Numbered from the stretch's first letter, positions 9,141 to 18,095 are shown. The stretch: DNA of 64,000 bases from Tranquillimonas rosea (GCF_900111315.1 NZ_FOGU01000002.1:186001-250000), one strand, 5' to 3'. Notes: generated from the sequence alone by a model not told the origin. Program-made: numbers and translations.

Positions 9141-9536
9141 TCAGGCGGAGTGTTCCGAGGCGCATTTGTCCCAGTGGCTGCGGATCTCGTCCGGCAGGCT
9201 CATCGGGTCGAACGGCTTGGTGATGACCGCGCAGGCGCCGCGGCGGATCAGGTCGGCGGAATAGACGCCCTCGGCCTTCGCGGTCATGAAGATCGTCGGC
9301 ACGTCGCGCAGATGCGGCATCTCGGTGAAGGACTTCCAGACGTCCTCGCCGCTCATGCCCGGCATCATCACGTCCAGCAGGATCAGGTCGGGCGTCTCTG
9401 AGGGCGCCGCCTCCAGCGCTTCGGGCCCGGAGGCGTATTGCGACAACTGGTATCCGCCCAAGGTTTCCAGGGACAGCTGGACGATGGCGCGGATGTCGGC
9501 ATCGTCTTCGACGTGGAGGATGGAGCGGAGTGTCAT
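9141..9536 (-). CDS. Stand-alone response regulator receiver
   Basis: This 131-residue single receiver domain has acidic residues E10-D11-D12, phospho-acceptor D55 in LILLDVMMPG, the switch Thr in FMTAK and the Lys in VITKPFD. No output domain follows. It is the last gene of a minus-strand phosphorelay cluster, 18 bases after a histidine kinase gene that probably phosphorylates it. Such single receivers act by protein contact or as phosphate relays. Confidence 0.92.
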   Translation of the reverse strand: MTLRSILHVEDDADIRAIVQLSLETLGGYQLSQYASGPEALEAAPSETPDLILLDVMMPGMSGEDVWKSFTEMPHLRDVPTIFMTAKAEGVYSADLIRRGACAVITKPFDPMSLPDEIRSHWDKCASEHSA

Positions 9537-9554
9537 GAACTCGCCTTTCGCGTG

Positions 9555-11213
9555 CTAGCTGGCCAGACGTTCTAGCGTCAGGTTTCTTTCTGGTCCAGCG
9601 GCCTTGGGAAGATCGACCCGGAATTCCGTGCCGTGACCGATCTGGCTGACGAAGTCGATCTCCCCCTCGTGCCGCTCGACGATGGACTTGCAGATGGCGA
9701 GCCCCAGCCCGGTGCCCGAGCGCGGGCGTCCGTCGGCGGGCTTGAGCTGCGCGAAGGTGTCGAACACGCGGGGCCGGTCGCTTTCGGCGATGCCGGGTCC
9801 GGAATCGCGGACGAAAATCTGCCAGACATCGCCCTGATCGCGCAGGCCCACGCGGACCTCGCCGTCCTGCGGCGAGAACTTGGCCGCGTTCGACATCAGG
9901 TTGGTCAGGACCTGCATCAGCCGATCGGCATTGCCCATGATCCGCGCGTCCGAGGTCGGGTCGTCCAGCCGGAAGCGGACGCCGTGTTCCTCGCCGTAGC
10001 CGCTGTTCATGTCGATGGCGCTTTGCAGGAGGGGGCCCAGCGTCATCGACTCGCGGGTGAAATCCATCTGCTTGGCGCGGATCTTGTCGAGGTCGAGGAT
10101 GTCGTTCAGGACCAGCAGCAGCCGCTCGCTGTTGCGCGCGGCGATCTCGATGACCGTGTTGGCGCGGCCCTCGAACGTGCCGAGCGCGCCGGATTGCAGC
10201 ATCCGCAGCGAGCCCTTGATCGAGGTCAGCGGCGCGCGCAGCTCGTGGCTGACCGTCGACACCATGTCGAGCTTGGCCTTCTCCACTGCGCGGCGTTCGG
10301 TGATGTCGCGGATCACCGAGACATAGAGCGGCTTGCCGCCGGGGGCGGTGATCCGCTGGGTGGCCACCTCGAGCGCGTGGGCGTCGTCGCGGCATTCGAG
10401 CCGCACGATGGGATCGCGGCCGTTGGTCAGCGGCGCAATGTGCTCGGCGAAGACGCCGGGGTCGATGTCCGAGATCGCCTCGTCGATGCGGCGCCCGCCG
10501 CGGGCGCCGTCTTCCCACCCGGTCCGGCGACGGGCGGCGGCGTTCATGTAGGTGATGACGTGCTCGGCGGTGTCGTAGATGAAGACCTCGTCCTTGAGTT
10601 CCTCGAGGACGACGGTGAGATAGTGATCCGCCTCGGCCCGGCGGCTGGCGGTGACGTCCGTGCGCAGGGTGATGTTGCGGCTGTGCTGCCCGTCTTCGTC
10701 GAAGAGCGGCATCATCGTGCACTGCGTGTAGACCGCCGCGCCATCCTTGGTGCGCAGCCGCTGCTCACCGGTCCAGCCGGTGCCGGCCAGCGAGCACGAC
10801 ATCATCTCCTGAAAGACCGGGTCCTCTTCGCCGTTCTCGTAGATGAACGACAACTCATGGCCCAGCACCTCGTCGGCGGAATAGCCGAAGAGCCGCGTGA
10901 AGTTCTCGTTCACCTCGATGATCTCGCCGGTGCGCTCGGACACATTGACGATCGTGTGCGCGTTGATCGCCTGCCGCCCGAAGTTCAGTTCCTTGCCGTA
11001 TTGCTGCAGCAGCCGCTGTCCACGCCGGTCCTGCTGGCGGGTAAGGACAAGAACCGCGCCGCTGCCCACGAGCAGACCGGTCGTCGCCCAGAGGCCGGAG
11101 ATCACCGGCCCCGACGGCAGGCCGACCACTCCGAAGGCGAGGGATGCCGCGTAAAGTCCGAGAAGCGCGAGCAGAGCCAAGACGGTCACGGAGAGATACG
11201 AGTGTTGTGCCAT
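9555..11213 (-). CDS. Membrane-anchored PAS-PAS sensor histidine kinase
   Basis: The 552-residue protein has two closely spaced N-terminal membrane helices (residues about 7-60), two PAS domains (FGRQAINAHTIVNVSERTG and LEELKDEVFIYDTAE regions), then HisKA (VSHELRAPLTSIKGS) and HATPase (N-box LMSNAAKF, DSGPGI, GTGLGL). The input is probably cytoplasmic because little lies between the helices. The ATG at 11213 has GGAAGG 9 bases upstream; an in-frame TTG at 11234 is possible. The downstream receiver (9141) is the likely partner. The 120 bases upstream (11214-11333) are unusually AT-rich and may hold its own promoter. Confidence 0.92.
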   Translation of the reverse strand: MAQHSYLSVTVLALLALLGLYAASLAFGVVGLPSGPVISGLWATTGLLVGSGAVLVLTRQQDRRGQRLLQQYGKELNFGRQAINAHTIVNVSERTGEIIEVNENFTRLFGYSADEVLGHELSFIYENGEEDPVFQEMMSCSLAGTGWTGEQRLRTKDGAAVYTQCTMMPLFDEDGQHSRNITLRTDVTASRRAEADHYLTVVLEELKDEVFIYDTAEHVITYMNAAARRRTGWEDGARGGRRIDEAISDIDPGVFAEHIAPLTNGRDPIVRLECRDDAHALEVATQRITAPGGKPLYVSVIRDITERRAVEKAKLDMVSTVSHELRAPLTSIKGSLRMLQSGALGTFEGRANTVIEIAARNSERLLLVLNDILDLDKIRAKQMDFTRESMTLGPLLQSAIDMNSGYGEEHGVRFRLDDPTSDARIMGNADRLMQVLTNLMSNAAKFSPQDGEVRVGLRDQGDVWQIFVRDSGPGIAESDRPRVFDTFAQLKPADGRPRSGTGLGLAICKSIVERHEGEIDFVSQIGHGTEFRVDLPKAAGPERNLTLERLAS

Positions 11214-11333
11214 CAAGACGCGCCTTCCGGACAAAACTTAGCAAAATCAAAATCCATGCCCGGATCTTGGCGGGGGAGTTTGATCCTAGCAAGTCGGCTC
11301 TGTGCCCAAAACGTGGCCATGTACCGCCTCCGT

Positions 11334-13412
11334 TCAGGCGGCTTTGGCGGTCCGGGTGCAGACCGGGAGCGCGAATCTGAAGATGCTGCCTTCGCCGGGA
11401 ACGCTGTCCAGCCTGATGCGGCTGCCATGCGCCTCGACGATCTGCCGCGTGATCGCCAGACCCAGACCGGTGCCCGTGTAGGCGCGGGTGATGGAATCGT
11501 CGACCTGCTTGAAACGCTCGAAGACGAGCTCGTGGTTCTCGGGCGCGATGCCGCAGCCGGAATCCTCGATGGTGAAGGTCAGGGCATCGCCGTCGCACTC
11601 GGCGCGCAGGGCGACATGGCCACTGTCGGTGAACTTGATCGCGTTGCCGACGAGGTTGATGAGAACCTGCCGCAGCCGGACCGGGTCGGCTTCCACGGTC
11701 GCCTCGTCGGCGGAATAGTTGAAGCAGAGGCCCTTGCTGTCGGCCAGATCCTGAAGCTGGCTGCCGATCTCGTCGACCAGCCGGTCCACCTGCACCGGCT
11801 CGGGGGCGAGGTTCATCTCTCCGGCTTCGATGCGGGACCAGTCGAGCACGCCGTTGATCAGGCTCAGCAGCATCTGCCCGGCCGAGTCGATGCGCCGCGA
11901 CAGGCTGCGGATTGTCTCCATGTGCGTCTCGTGCGCCTCGCGGATGGCCGGCACGTCGCCGTTCTGTTCCATGAGGTCGCGCAGCCGCGCGTATTCGGGC
12001 AGCCGCTCGAGGCGGAGGAGAAAGCTGGAATAGCCGAGGATGACGGTCAGCGGCGTTCGCAGTTCGTGACTGACATTGTTGAGGAAATCCGACTTCGCGC
12101 GGTTCGCCTGCTCGGCCGAATGCTGCGCGCGCTTCAGTTCGGTCACATCGACGCGGAAGCCGACGGTGCTGCCGTCAGGGGTCCGGTTTTCGGCAACCTT
12201 CAGCCAGCGGCCGTCGTCCAGGTACTGTTCGCTGACGCTGTGGTCCTGGGCATGAAGGGCCAGCCGCTCCTGCAGCCACTCTTCCTCGCGTCCGATCGCG
12301 TCCTGGTACTGTCCGCGCCTCAGTCCCTCGCGCAGGATGTCCTCGAACCGGGCGCCCGGCACGAACTGGTCGGCGGACTTGTTGTAATAGCTGCAATACT
12401 TGCTGTTGCACATCACCAGCCGGTCGTCGGGACCGTAGAGCGCGAAGCCGTCGTTGATCGACTCGATCGCCTGGAACAGCTGCGCCCGAGAGGCGTCGCG
12501 TTCTCGCGAGAGGCGGCTGACGATGTGGACGACGATCATCACGACCAGCGCGATTGCCGCGATCAGCGCCACCATCGCCCCGCGGCCCGTCGGTGCGGTG
12601 GGCCAGCCGCCCTCGGGCGCGAGGCCGATCTGCCAGGTGACGCCGAGCAGCGAAAGCTGCCGCAGCACCGGCCGTGCCGAGAACACGTCGGCGTCGCCGT
12701 GGATCATCTCGGGGCCCTCGCCACCGGGGCGCAGCGCCCGGACGGCGATGCGGGTGCCTGCCGGGGCGGGGTCGAGGCCGGTGCGCGCGATCATCGATTC
12801 TGAATCGATCACGATCGAGACGACGCCCCAGGGCAGGGAGCCCTTGGGATTTCCACCCGGCGTCAGGCGGACCGGCGCGCGCAGGATAAAGGCCTTGCCG
12901 CCCTGAACCAGGTTCACCGGCCCGTCGAGCACGACCGCGTTCGACCGCAGCGCCCGCGCCACCGAGGCAAGCTGATCGGGCACCTCGCTGTAATCCAGGC
13001 CGATCACGCTGGTATTGCCGCGCCGGGGGAAGATGTCGGTGATGACGAGCCCCGGCGCAGCGGCGATGTTGACCACTTCGGGCGCGTTGGAGATCAAGTG
13101 ACTGGCCACCTGTTCGAACTGGGCCGTGGTGTAGTCGGGGTTCCCGGCGATGGAGCCGCTGATGCCGCGCGCACGCATCTCGTTTGTCACGAGCTCGCGC
13201 TGGACGGACAGCGACAGGGTATACGCCGTATCGGCCAGCGCGGCGCGCAGTTTCGTCCGCTCGTCGATCAGGGCCGAGCGATCCAGGTAGACGCCCGCCG
13301 CGACCGCGATCGACAGGATCGCGGCATAGGCCGCGGTCAGCCCCAGCTGTCGTCCCGCGGGGCGCGCCATTTTCGCTGGCTGGCTTGCTCGCTTGTGGCG
13401 CCGGCTGAACAT
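11334..13412 (-). CDS. CHASE-domain sensor histidine kinase
   Basis: This 692-residue kinase has a membrane helix near residues 18-40, a periplasmic CHASE-type sensor (SVQRELVTNEMRARG onwards), and a second helix around residue 290 (ALIAAIALVVMIVVHIV). A PAS domain (ESINDGFALYGPDDRLV), HisKA (VSHELRTPLTVILGY) and HATPase (NLVGNAIKF, DSGCGIAPEN, GTGLGLAITR) follow. CHASE domains sense small periplasmic ligands; the ligand here is unknown. The start is uncertain: ATG 13412 is chosen, and ATG 13370, just before the first helix, is also plausible. It has no receiver of its own. The neighbouring Hpt protein and two-domain regulator suggest a multistep relay. Confidence 0.9.
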   Translation of the reverse strand: MFSRRHKRASQPAKMARPAGRQLGLTAAYAAILSIAVAAGVYLDRSALIDERTKLRAALADTAYTLSLSVQRELVTNEMRARGISGSIAGNPDYTTAQFEQVASHLISNAPEVVNIAAAPGLVITDIFPRRGNTSVIGLDYSEVPDQLASVARALRSNAVVLDGPVNLVQGGKAFILRAPVRLTPGGNPKGSLPWGVVSIVIDSESMIARTGLDPAPAGTRIAVRALRPGGEGPEMIHGDADVFSARPVLRQLSLLGVTWQIGLAPEGGWPTAPTGRGAMVALIAAIALVVMIVVHIVSRLSRERDASRAQLFQAIESINDGFALYGPDDRLVMCNSKYCSYYNKSADQFVPGARFEDILREGLRRGQYQDAIGREEEWLQERLALHAQDHSVSEQYLDDGRWLKVAENRTPDGSTVGFRVDVTELKRAQHSAEQANRAKSDFLNNVSHELRTPLTVILGYSSFLLRLERLPEYARLRDLMEQNGDVPAIREAHETHMETIRSLSRRIDSAGQMLLSLINGVLDWSRIEAGEMNLAPEPVQVDRLVDEIGSQLQDLADSKGLCFNYSADEATVEADPVRLRQVLINLVGNAIKFTDSGHVALRAECDGDALTFTIEDSGCGIAPENHELVFERFKQVDDSITRAYTGTGLGLAITRQIVEAHGSRIRLDSVPGEGSIFRFALPVCTRTAKAA

Positions 13413-13544
13413 CGGGCTACTCGGTCTGGCGGCGCGGGGGACCGCTTGCTTGTTATTGGTGGCTGATTGATCTCGGCGTCGGTGCCGTTGGCAAGCGTGG
13501 CCGTGGCGTCGGGGGAACACGACCGCGGGCCTGTCGCCCTTCGG

Positions 13545-13904
13545 TCACGCGCTTCGGTCGAGCGCGTCGAGCGCGTCTTCCATGTCGTCGAGGCACTGCT
13601 CGACCTGTGCTTCGATCTCGTGCCACAGCGCGGCGGCCGACGCCTCGGCCGGGGCCTGGGACACGGTCGCGTCCGCGCGCCGCGCCGTTTCGCCAAGCCG
13701 GGCATAGCCGAGCGACCCGGCGATCCCCGCGATCTTGTGCAGGTGCATCCCCAACTGGTCGATCCGCCCGCGGTCGGGTGCGCGCCGCAGGGCAACGCAC
13801 AGGGCCTCCATCTCGAGGATGCGGTCCGGCAGCCCCGCGAGGAACTGGTCGCGGATCGCCGAGACCTGCCCGTCGAACTGGGCCTGTGAGGACGCCCGGT
13901 TCAT
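13545..13904 (-). CDS. Hpt histidine phosphotransfer protein
   Basis: This 119-residue helical protein carries the Hpt signature MHLHKIAGIAGSLGY with H56 in the HxxxG spacing as the likely phospho-acceptor. It would shuttle phosphate between the kinases and receivers encoded on either side (11334-13412 and 13909-14835). It begins 4 bases after the upstream regulator gene, so the two are co-transcribed. Confidence 0.9.
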   Translation of the reverse strand: MNRASSQAQFDGQVSAIRDQFLAGLPDRILEMEALCVALRRAPDRGRIDQLGMHLHKIAGIAGSLGYARLGETARRADATVSQAPAEASAAALWHEIEAQVEQCLDDMEDALDALDRSA

Positions 13905-13908
13905 CGGC

Positions 13909-14835
13909 TCAGGCCGCTCTCAGGCCGTCCGACTTGCCCACCCGCGCGATTGCGGCGTCGATCAGCTTGGTCGGCGGGCGCATCGGCAGCGGCGAATAGG
14001 TCGCGACCGTGCCGATGGTGACACGCGGCAGGATCTCTCCGGTGTCGCGGTAGAGCGGGCGGAACTCGTCGAGCCCGAGCTCGATCTGCAGCGCCAGGGT
14101 TTCGAGGTCGGGACGGCCCTGCTGCATCGCACAGACGAAGTGACCGGAGCCGGCATAGGCGATCAGGCGCGACTCGCCCTTGAGCCCGTCGCTCAGAAGC
14201 GCGGCGACATCCGTCATCGCCTGGATGAAGGCGTTGCTGCCGAGCGCCAGCAGGATGTCTTCGGCGTTGTCCACCCTCACAGCGAAGGCCGAGCTGCCGA
14301 TCAGGCGCACCGAGCCGAGCTTGAGCAGCCAGTTCTCGAGCGTGACGTAGGGGACCAGCCCCTCGGCCTCGTCCAGCGTCACCGCGCTCTCGAACGCGAT
14401 GCTGCGCGCGGCGCGGCCCTCGCCCAGTTCCGCCGAGAGCGCGGCCGAGCGATCGCGCTCGGCGTTCAGACGCTCGACCATGTGTAGCCGCGCGGCAAGC
14501 TCGGTCTGGTCGAGCGGCTTGTTGATGTAATCGTGGGCGCCGGCACGGAAGGCGCTGTCGATCTGGTCCTTCTCGATCAGCGACGAGATCATCAGCACCG
14601 GCGTCTGACGGTGATCGGGCAGCCGGCGGATGTGCCCGACAAGGTCGATCCCGCTCATCCCCGGCATGCGGATGTCCAGCAGGAAGCAGTCGAAGGGCCG
14701 CTCTGCGCGGGCGATCCGGCCCAGGGCCTCGTCCCCAGATGCCGCCGTCTCGAAGTCCGAATATCCGAGTGTCCTGAGCGACTGCGTCAGCAGGTCCATG
14801 AACAGCGGATCGTCGTCCACGAGGAGTGCGCGCAT
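13909..14835 (-). CDS. Response regulator: receiver plus degenerate GGDEF-like domain
   Basis: The N-terminal receiver (residues 1-125) is intact, with D7-D8-D9, phospho-acceptor D54 in CFLLDIRMPG and K107 in INKPLD. The C-terminal half (about 165-300) has the layout of a diguanylate cyclase domain: a strand-turn AYAGSGHF (226-233) where GGDEF should be, then ILPRVTIGTVAT resembling the SIGVA strand. The catalytic signature is lost, so I infer a non-enzymatic output that binds a nucleotide or a protein. It is the first gene of the cluster, preceded by an AT-rich 230-base gap. Confidence 0.8.
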   Translation of the reverse strand: MRALLVDDDPLFMDLLTQSLRTLGYSDFETAASGDEALGRIARAERPFDCFLLDIRMPGMSGIDLVGHIRRLPDHRQTPVLMISSLIEKDQIDSAFRAGAHDYINKPLDQTELAARLHMVERLNAERDRSAALSAELGEGRAARSIAFESAVTLDEAEGLVPYVTLENWLLKLGSVRLIGSSAFAVRVDNAEDILLALGSNAFIQAMTDVAALLSDGLKGESRLIAYAGSGHFVCAMQQGRPDLETLALQIELGLDEFRPLYRDTGEILPRVTIGTVATYSPLPMRPPTKLIDAAIARVGKSDGLRAA

Positions 14836-14960
14836 GTGTCAGGTTCCCGATGGGCCGCACGCTGGGGGGGGTGCGGGCGTTTCATTAACTTTTGCTAACG
14901 ATTGTGGTCAGATTTTGGCGACACCTAGGTTAAATTTTCGCCTGTTTGGCGAATCCGGGG
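14836..14960 (-). promoter_or_regulatory. AT-rich leader upstream of the phosphorelay cluster
   Basis: The gap 14836-15065 has no gene. Its right part near the regulator start is markedly AT-rich for this genome (about 14880-14940). It contains TTTTGCTAA at 14888-14896, whose complement TTAGCAAAA also occurs upstream of the kinase at 11213. I take it as the promoter region of the cluster without assigning exact boxes. Confidence 0.4.
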
Positions 14961-14995
14961 CGCGGGAGGCTTTGCTTGACTGGGCGTCCACTTGG

Positions 14996-15010
14996 CCGCC
15001 GACTCGGCGG
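14996..15010 (-). terminator. Possible hairpin after the sqd operon
   Basis: CCGCCG and CGGCGG (14996-15001 and 15005-15010) form a 6-bp stem with a 3-base loop, 55 bases beyond the sqdC stop on the minus strand. No T-tract follows, so termination is only a suggestion. Confidence 0.3.
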
Positions 15011-15065
15011 TTCGCGCAAGGGGTGATCGCCCGTCGGTTGACAATCGACCTTTGCCGGCAGCCCG

Positions 15066-15920
15066 TCAGAGCATCGCGCGCAGGTCGCGCTTCAACGTCT
15101 CGGCCCCGCGCGGCTGCCAACCGAGTTGGCGCAGTCGTTGCGTCGACATGGCGTTCAGGGACGTGGTGTCGGCGCGTGGCGGGGGCGCGATCGACAGGCC
15201 CGCGATCCGGGCGTAGCAGGCCAGCAGGTCGTGCCGGTCCAGCACGAATGCCGACACGTTGTAGAGCGGCGCGGGACGGTCTCTCGCCCCCAGAACGCGG
15301 TCGATGGCGGCGCAAAGGTCGTCGGCGTGCACCTCGGTCCCGGCGCGGGGGGCGACCTCGTCCCCGCGGGCGAACGCCTTGAAGAGGTCTGCCCACTTGT
15401 GGGCGCGCGCGGGCGGCGGCGGGCCGTAGACGCCGGTGGCCCGCAGGCTGACGGCCGACTCGAAATCGGCCGCCATCGCGGCAAGCGCCTCTTCCGCCGC
15501 AAGCTTCACCTCGCCATAGAGCGTGTCGGGCCGGGGCGTCATCTCTTCGTGCAGGCTCGTTCCCGGTGGATTGGGGCCATAGACCGCCCGGCTGGACAGA
15601 AAGACCACGTGGGGGACCGAGGCCTGCCGCGCGGCGTCGAACAGGGCGAGGCTGCCGTCGAGGTTGGACCGCAGGAACCCCTGCGGATCGTCGCCCTCGC
15701 CGCCGCGATACTTGCCCGGCACGTGCGAGAACGCCGCATGCACCAGCGCGTCGATGCCCGACAGGTCGGGGCGGTCGCCCAGCGTGTAGGCCCGGTGGCC
15801 GGCGCCGGGGAGGGGCACGGGCGCGCGGCACAGCGTCGTCACCTCATGGCCCCGGCGCAGCAGTCCCGCGGCGACGGGGTGGCCGACAAGCCCCGAGGCG
15901 CCGGTGACGGCGACCCTCAT
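15066..15920 (-). CDS. sqdC: Sulfolipid operon NAD(P)-dependent epimerase/reductase
   Basis: This 284-residue short-chain-type epimerase starts MRVAVTGASGLVGHPVAAGLL and has the extended-SDR catalytic YGEVK. It overlaps the upstream glycosyltransferase (ATGA). The order sqdB, glycogenin-like glycosyltransferase, epimerase matches the Rhodobacter sphaeroides sqdBDC operon, where SqdC is required for normal sulfolipid formation but its exact reaction is unsettled. The symbol rests on this synteny rather than on unique residues. Confidence 0.75.
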   Translation of the reverse strand: MRVAVTGASGLVGHPVAAGLLRRGHEVTTLCRAPVPLPGAGHRAYTLGDRPDLSGIDALVHAAFSHVPGKYRGGEGDDPQGFLRSNLDGSLALFDAARQASVPHVVFLSSRAVYGPNPPGTSLHEEMTPRPDTLYGEVKLAAEEALAAMAADFESAVSLRATGVYGPPPPARAHKWADLFKAFARGDEVAPRAGTEVHADDLCAAIDRVLGARDRPAPLYNVSAFVLDRHDLLACYARIAGLSIAPPPRADTTSLNAMSTQRLRQLGWQPRGAETLKRDLRAML

Positions 15921-16747
15921 GCCGGGCGCGGCAGGTCTGCGGGGGCGGGCACCGGCCCGTCGCCCTCATAGGCCCGCCAGAGGTCGATCAGAGGCCGCAG
16001 ACGATCCGCCTTGGCATGGTCCTGCCAGGGCTTTTCGTACTGGAAGTGCAGGATGCGGATCTGTTCCCAACTCCACAGCTCCGGCATGTTGAACCAGACA
16101 TATTGCAGCATGTTCGAGAACACCGGCAGTCCGTGCCAGTCGGGAAAGAAGTCCTGCAGGAAGGTCTGGTCGGTCCGCCGCCAGAAGGCCCCCGGCGCAT
16201 CGAGCCGTGCCAGCATCGCGTTGAACGTCGCGCGAGAGGGGCGGGCCGTGAACACGCCCGAGTTCATGCGGTGAAAGTCGGCGAGGCTTTCATAGACGTT
16301 CGGCGCCGCGCAGAACTCGGGATAGTCGAACAGCGCGTCGCTGTTGCGCAACACCAGCGTGTCGGCGTCCAGAAAGACCACCCGCTCATAGTCCAGCTGC
16401 CAGAGCCGCAGCTTGGCGAAATTGTCCAGCGGCGTGTGAAAGGGCGGCTTCTCGCCCCTGGTGAAGGGGGCGTTGCCGTGCAGGCGGTCGCGGGCATGGG
16501 CCGCGTTGAACGCGTCGGAGGTTGGCAGCAGGTCCACCGGGACCAGCCGCGCCCCCCGCGCATGCAGCCGCGCGAGCGCCTCGTCCGGCACCGCCGCGGT
16601 GTGCATCACGACCAGGTCGGCCTCGGTGCCGGTCAGCGACAGAGACCGCAGCAGCGCCGCCGCGCCGCGGGCGAAATCCTCGTTGGTGACGAGCGTGACA
16701 TAGGCCCGCTCGCCCCGCGGCGCATGCCCGGCCGGTGCGTCGATCAT
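15917..16747 (-). CDS. sqdD: Sulfolipid operon family 8 glycosyltransferase
   Basis: This 276-residue glycogenin-like GT8 enzyme has the metal-binding DAD at residues 127-129 in FLDADTLV and a family block MNSGVFTARPS. In Rhodobacter the equivalent SqdD is thought to transfer sulfoquinovose from UDP-sulfoquinovose to diacylglycerol. The substrate here is inferred from the adjoining sqdB. It overlaps sqdB and sqdC by four bases each, showing coupled translation. Confidence 0.82.
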   Translation of the reverse strand: MIDAPAGHAPRGERAYVTLVTNEDFARGAAALLRSLSLTGTEADLVVMHTAAVPDEALARLHARGARLVPVDLLPTSDAFNAAHARDRLHGNAPFTRGEKPPFHTPLDNFAKLRLWQLDYERVVFLDADTLVLRNSDALFDYPEFCAAPNVYESLADFHRMNSGVFTARPSRATFNAMLARLDAPGAFWRRTDQTFLQDFFPDWHGLPVFSNMLQYVWFNMPELWSWEQIRILHFQYEKPWQDHAKADRLRPLIDLWRAYEGDGPVPAPADLPRPA

Positions 16748-17964
16748 GAGGCCGATTTCAGCGCCTTGCCCTCGGGGTCGCGCTCGACCCGCTGCGCGAG
16801 ATCACGGGTCCAGGCCGAGACGGCCGGCACGCGGCTCCGGTCGATCCGGTGGGCGTATTTCTTCGCGACCTCGACGACCTCTTCCAGCAGCCCCTCGGCC
16901 AGCGTCGTCGGTTCCAGACCCAGCGCGAGAAACTGGTCGTTCCTGACGACGAGATCGTTCTCTTCCGCTTCCTTCCGCGGGTTGGGCAGGTAGGCGACGC
17001 GCGCGTCGCTCAGTTTGGCGACCAGCTCGGCGAGGTCGCGCACGCGGTGCGTCTCGGTCATCTGGTTGAAGATCCGCACCCGCTCGCCCGACTTGGGGGC
17101 GTCCTTCAGCGCCAGCTCGATGCAGCGCACGCTGTCCTGGATGTGGATGAAGGCGCGGGTCTGGCCGCCGGTGCCGTGCACGGTCAGCGGATAGTCGATC
17201 GCCGCCTGGATCAGGAACCGGTTCAGGACCGTGCCGTAATCGCCGTCATAGTCGAAGCGGTTGATCAGCTGCTCGTGGCGGCGCGTCTGCTCGGTATGGG
17301 TGCCCCAGACGATGCCCTGGTGCAGGTCGGTGATCCTGAGGCCGTCGTTCTGCGCGTAGAACTGGAAGAGGATCTGATCGAGGGACTTGGTCATGTGATA
17401 GACCGAGCCCGGCTTGGTCGGGTACAGGATTTCCTGCTGCGCCTTGGTGCCGTCCAGCGTCTCGACATCGACGTCGAGATACCCCTCGGGAATCGCCGCG
17501 CCGACGCTGGAATAGCCGTAGACCCCCATCGTCCCCAGATGGACGAGATGCGCGTCGATCCCCGTCTCGACCAGCGCGGCCAGCAGGTTGTGCGTCGCGT
17601 TGGTGTTGTTGTTGACGGTGTAGACCTTGTGGCGGTCGGTTTTCATCGAATAGGGCGCGGCGCGCTGTTCGGCGAAGTGGATGATCGCGTCGGGCTTTTC
17701 CTCGGCCAGCCAGCCCTTGAGCCGCTCGTATTCGCGGGCGAGGTCGAGCAGGTGGAAGTGGATCGAGCGACCCGTCTCCTGCTTCCAGATGCGGCAGCGC
17801 TCCTGGATCGAGTCCATCGGCGTCAGGGACTGCACGCCCAGCTCGGTGTCGATCCACCGGCGCGAGAGGTTGTCGACGATATGCACCTCGTGGCCTTGGT
17901 CCGACAGATGCAGGGTGGTGGGCCAGCCGACGAAACCGTCGCCGCCGAGGATCGCAATCTTCAT
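16744..17964 (-). CDS. sqdB: UDP-sulfoquinovose synthase
   Basis: The 406-residue protein makes UDP-sulfoquinovose from UDP-glucose and sulfite, the first committed step of sulfolipid synthesis. Residues match plant SQD1 and bacterial SqdB closely: GGDGFVGW, VDNLSRRWID, SLTPMDSIQER, HFAEQRAAPYSM, LGTMGVYG, YHMTK catalytic pair and GGQTRAFIHIQDSV. The start is ATG 17964, with AAGGAG 5 bases upstream; an in-frame ATG at 18000 has no such site. It leads the sqdBDC operon and is divergent from the symporter pair. Sulfolipid replaces phospholipid under phosphate shortage, but no Pho box was identified here. Confidence 0.95.
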   Translation of the reverse strand: MKIAILGGDGFVGWPTTLHLSDQGHEVHIVDNLSRRWIDTELGVQSLTPMDSIQERCRIWKQETGRSIHFHLLDLAREYERLKGWLAEEKPDAIIHFAEQRAAPYSMKTDRHKVYTVNNNTNATHNLLAALVETGIDAHLVHLGTMGVYGYSSVGAAIPEGYLDVDVETLDGTKAQQEILYPTKPGSVYHMTKSLDQILFQFYAQNDGLRITDLHQGIVWGTHTEQTRRHEQLINRFDYDGDYGTVLNRFLIQAAIDYPLTVHGTGGQTRAFIHIQDSVRCIELALKDAPKSGERVRIFNQMTETHRVRDLAELVAKLSDARVAYLPNPRKEAEENDLVVRNDQFLALGLEPTTLAEGLLEEVVEVAKKYAHRIDRSRVPAVSAWTRDLAQRVERDPEGKALKSAS

Positions 17965-18095
17965 CTCGTCTCCTTCGCGCATGTCCGGGGCGTCCTGCAC
18001 GACGCCTGTAACGGCATTGCGACAGCACCTGTTGCCGCTACGTCGCCCGATGTTTAAGGCTGCGGGTGCAGCGTCAGCAAGGGGGCGGCAGCATC

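Noticed and set aside
9633-12803. A 1056-codon open frame on the plus strand over the two histidine kinases
   Set aside because: The opposite strand carries complete kinase motifs; this translation is low-complexity and Arg/Asp/Gly-rich.
14883-14898. CtrA-like TTAA...TAAC upstream of the phosphorelay cluster
   Set aside because: The second half-site is shifted by one base from the required N7 spacing, so it does not match the consensus as the site at 56690 does.
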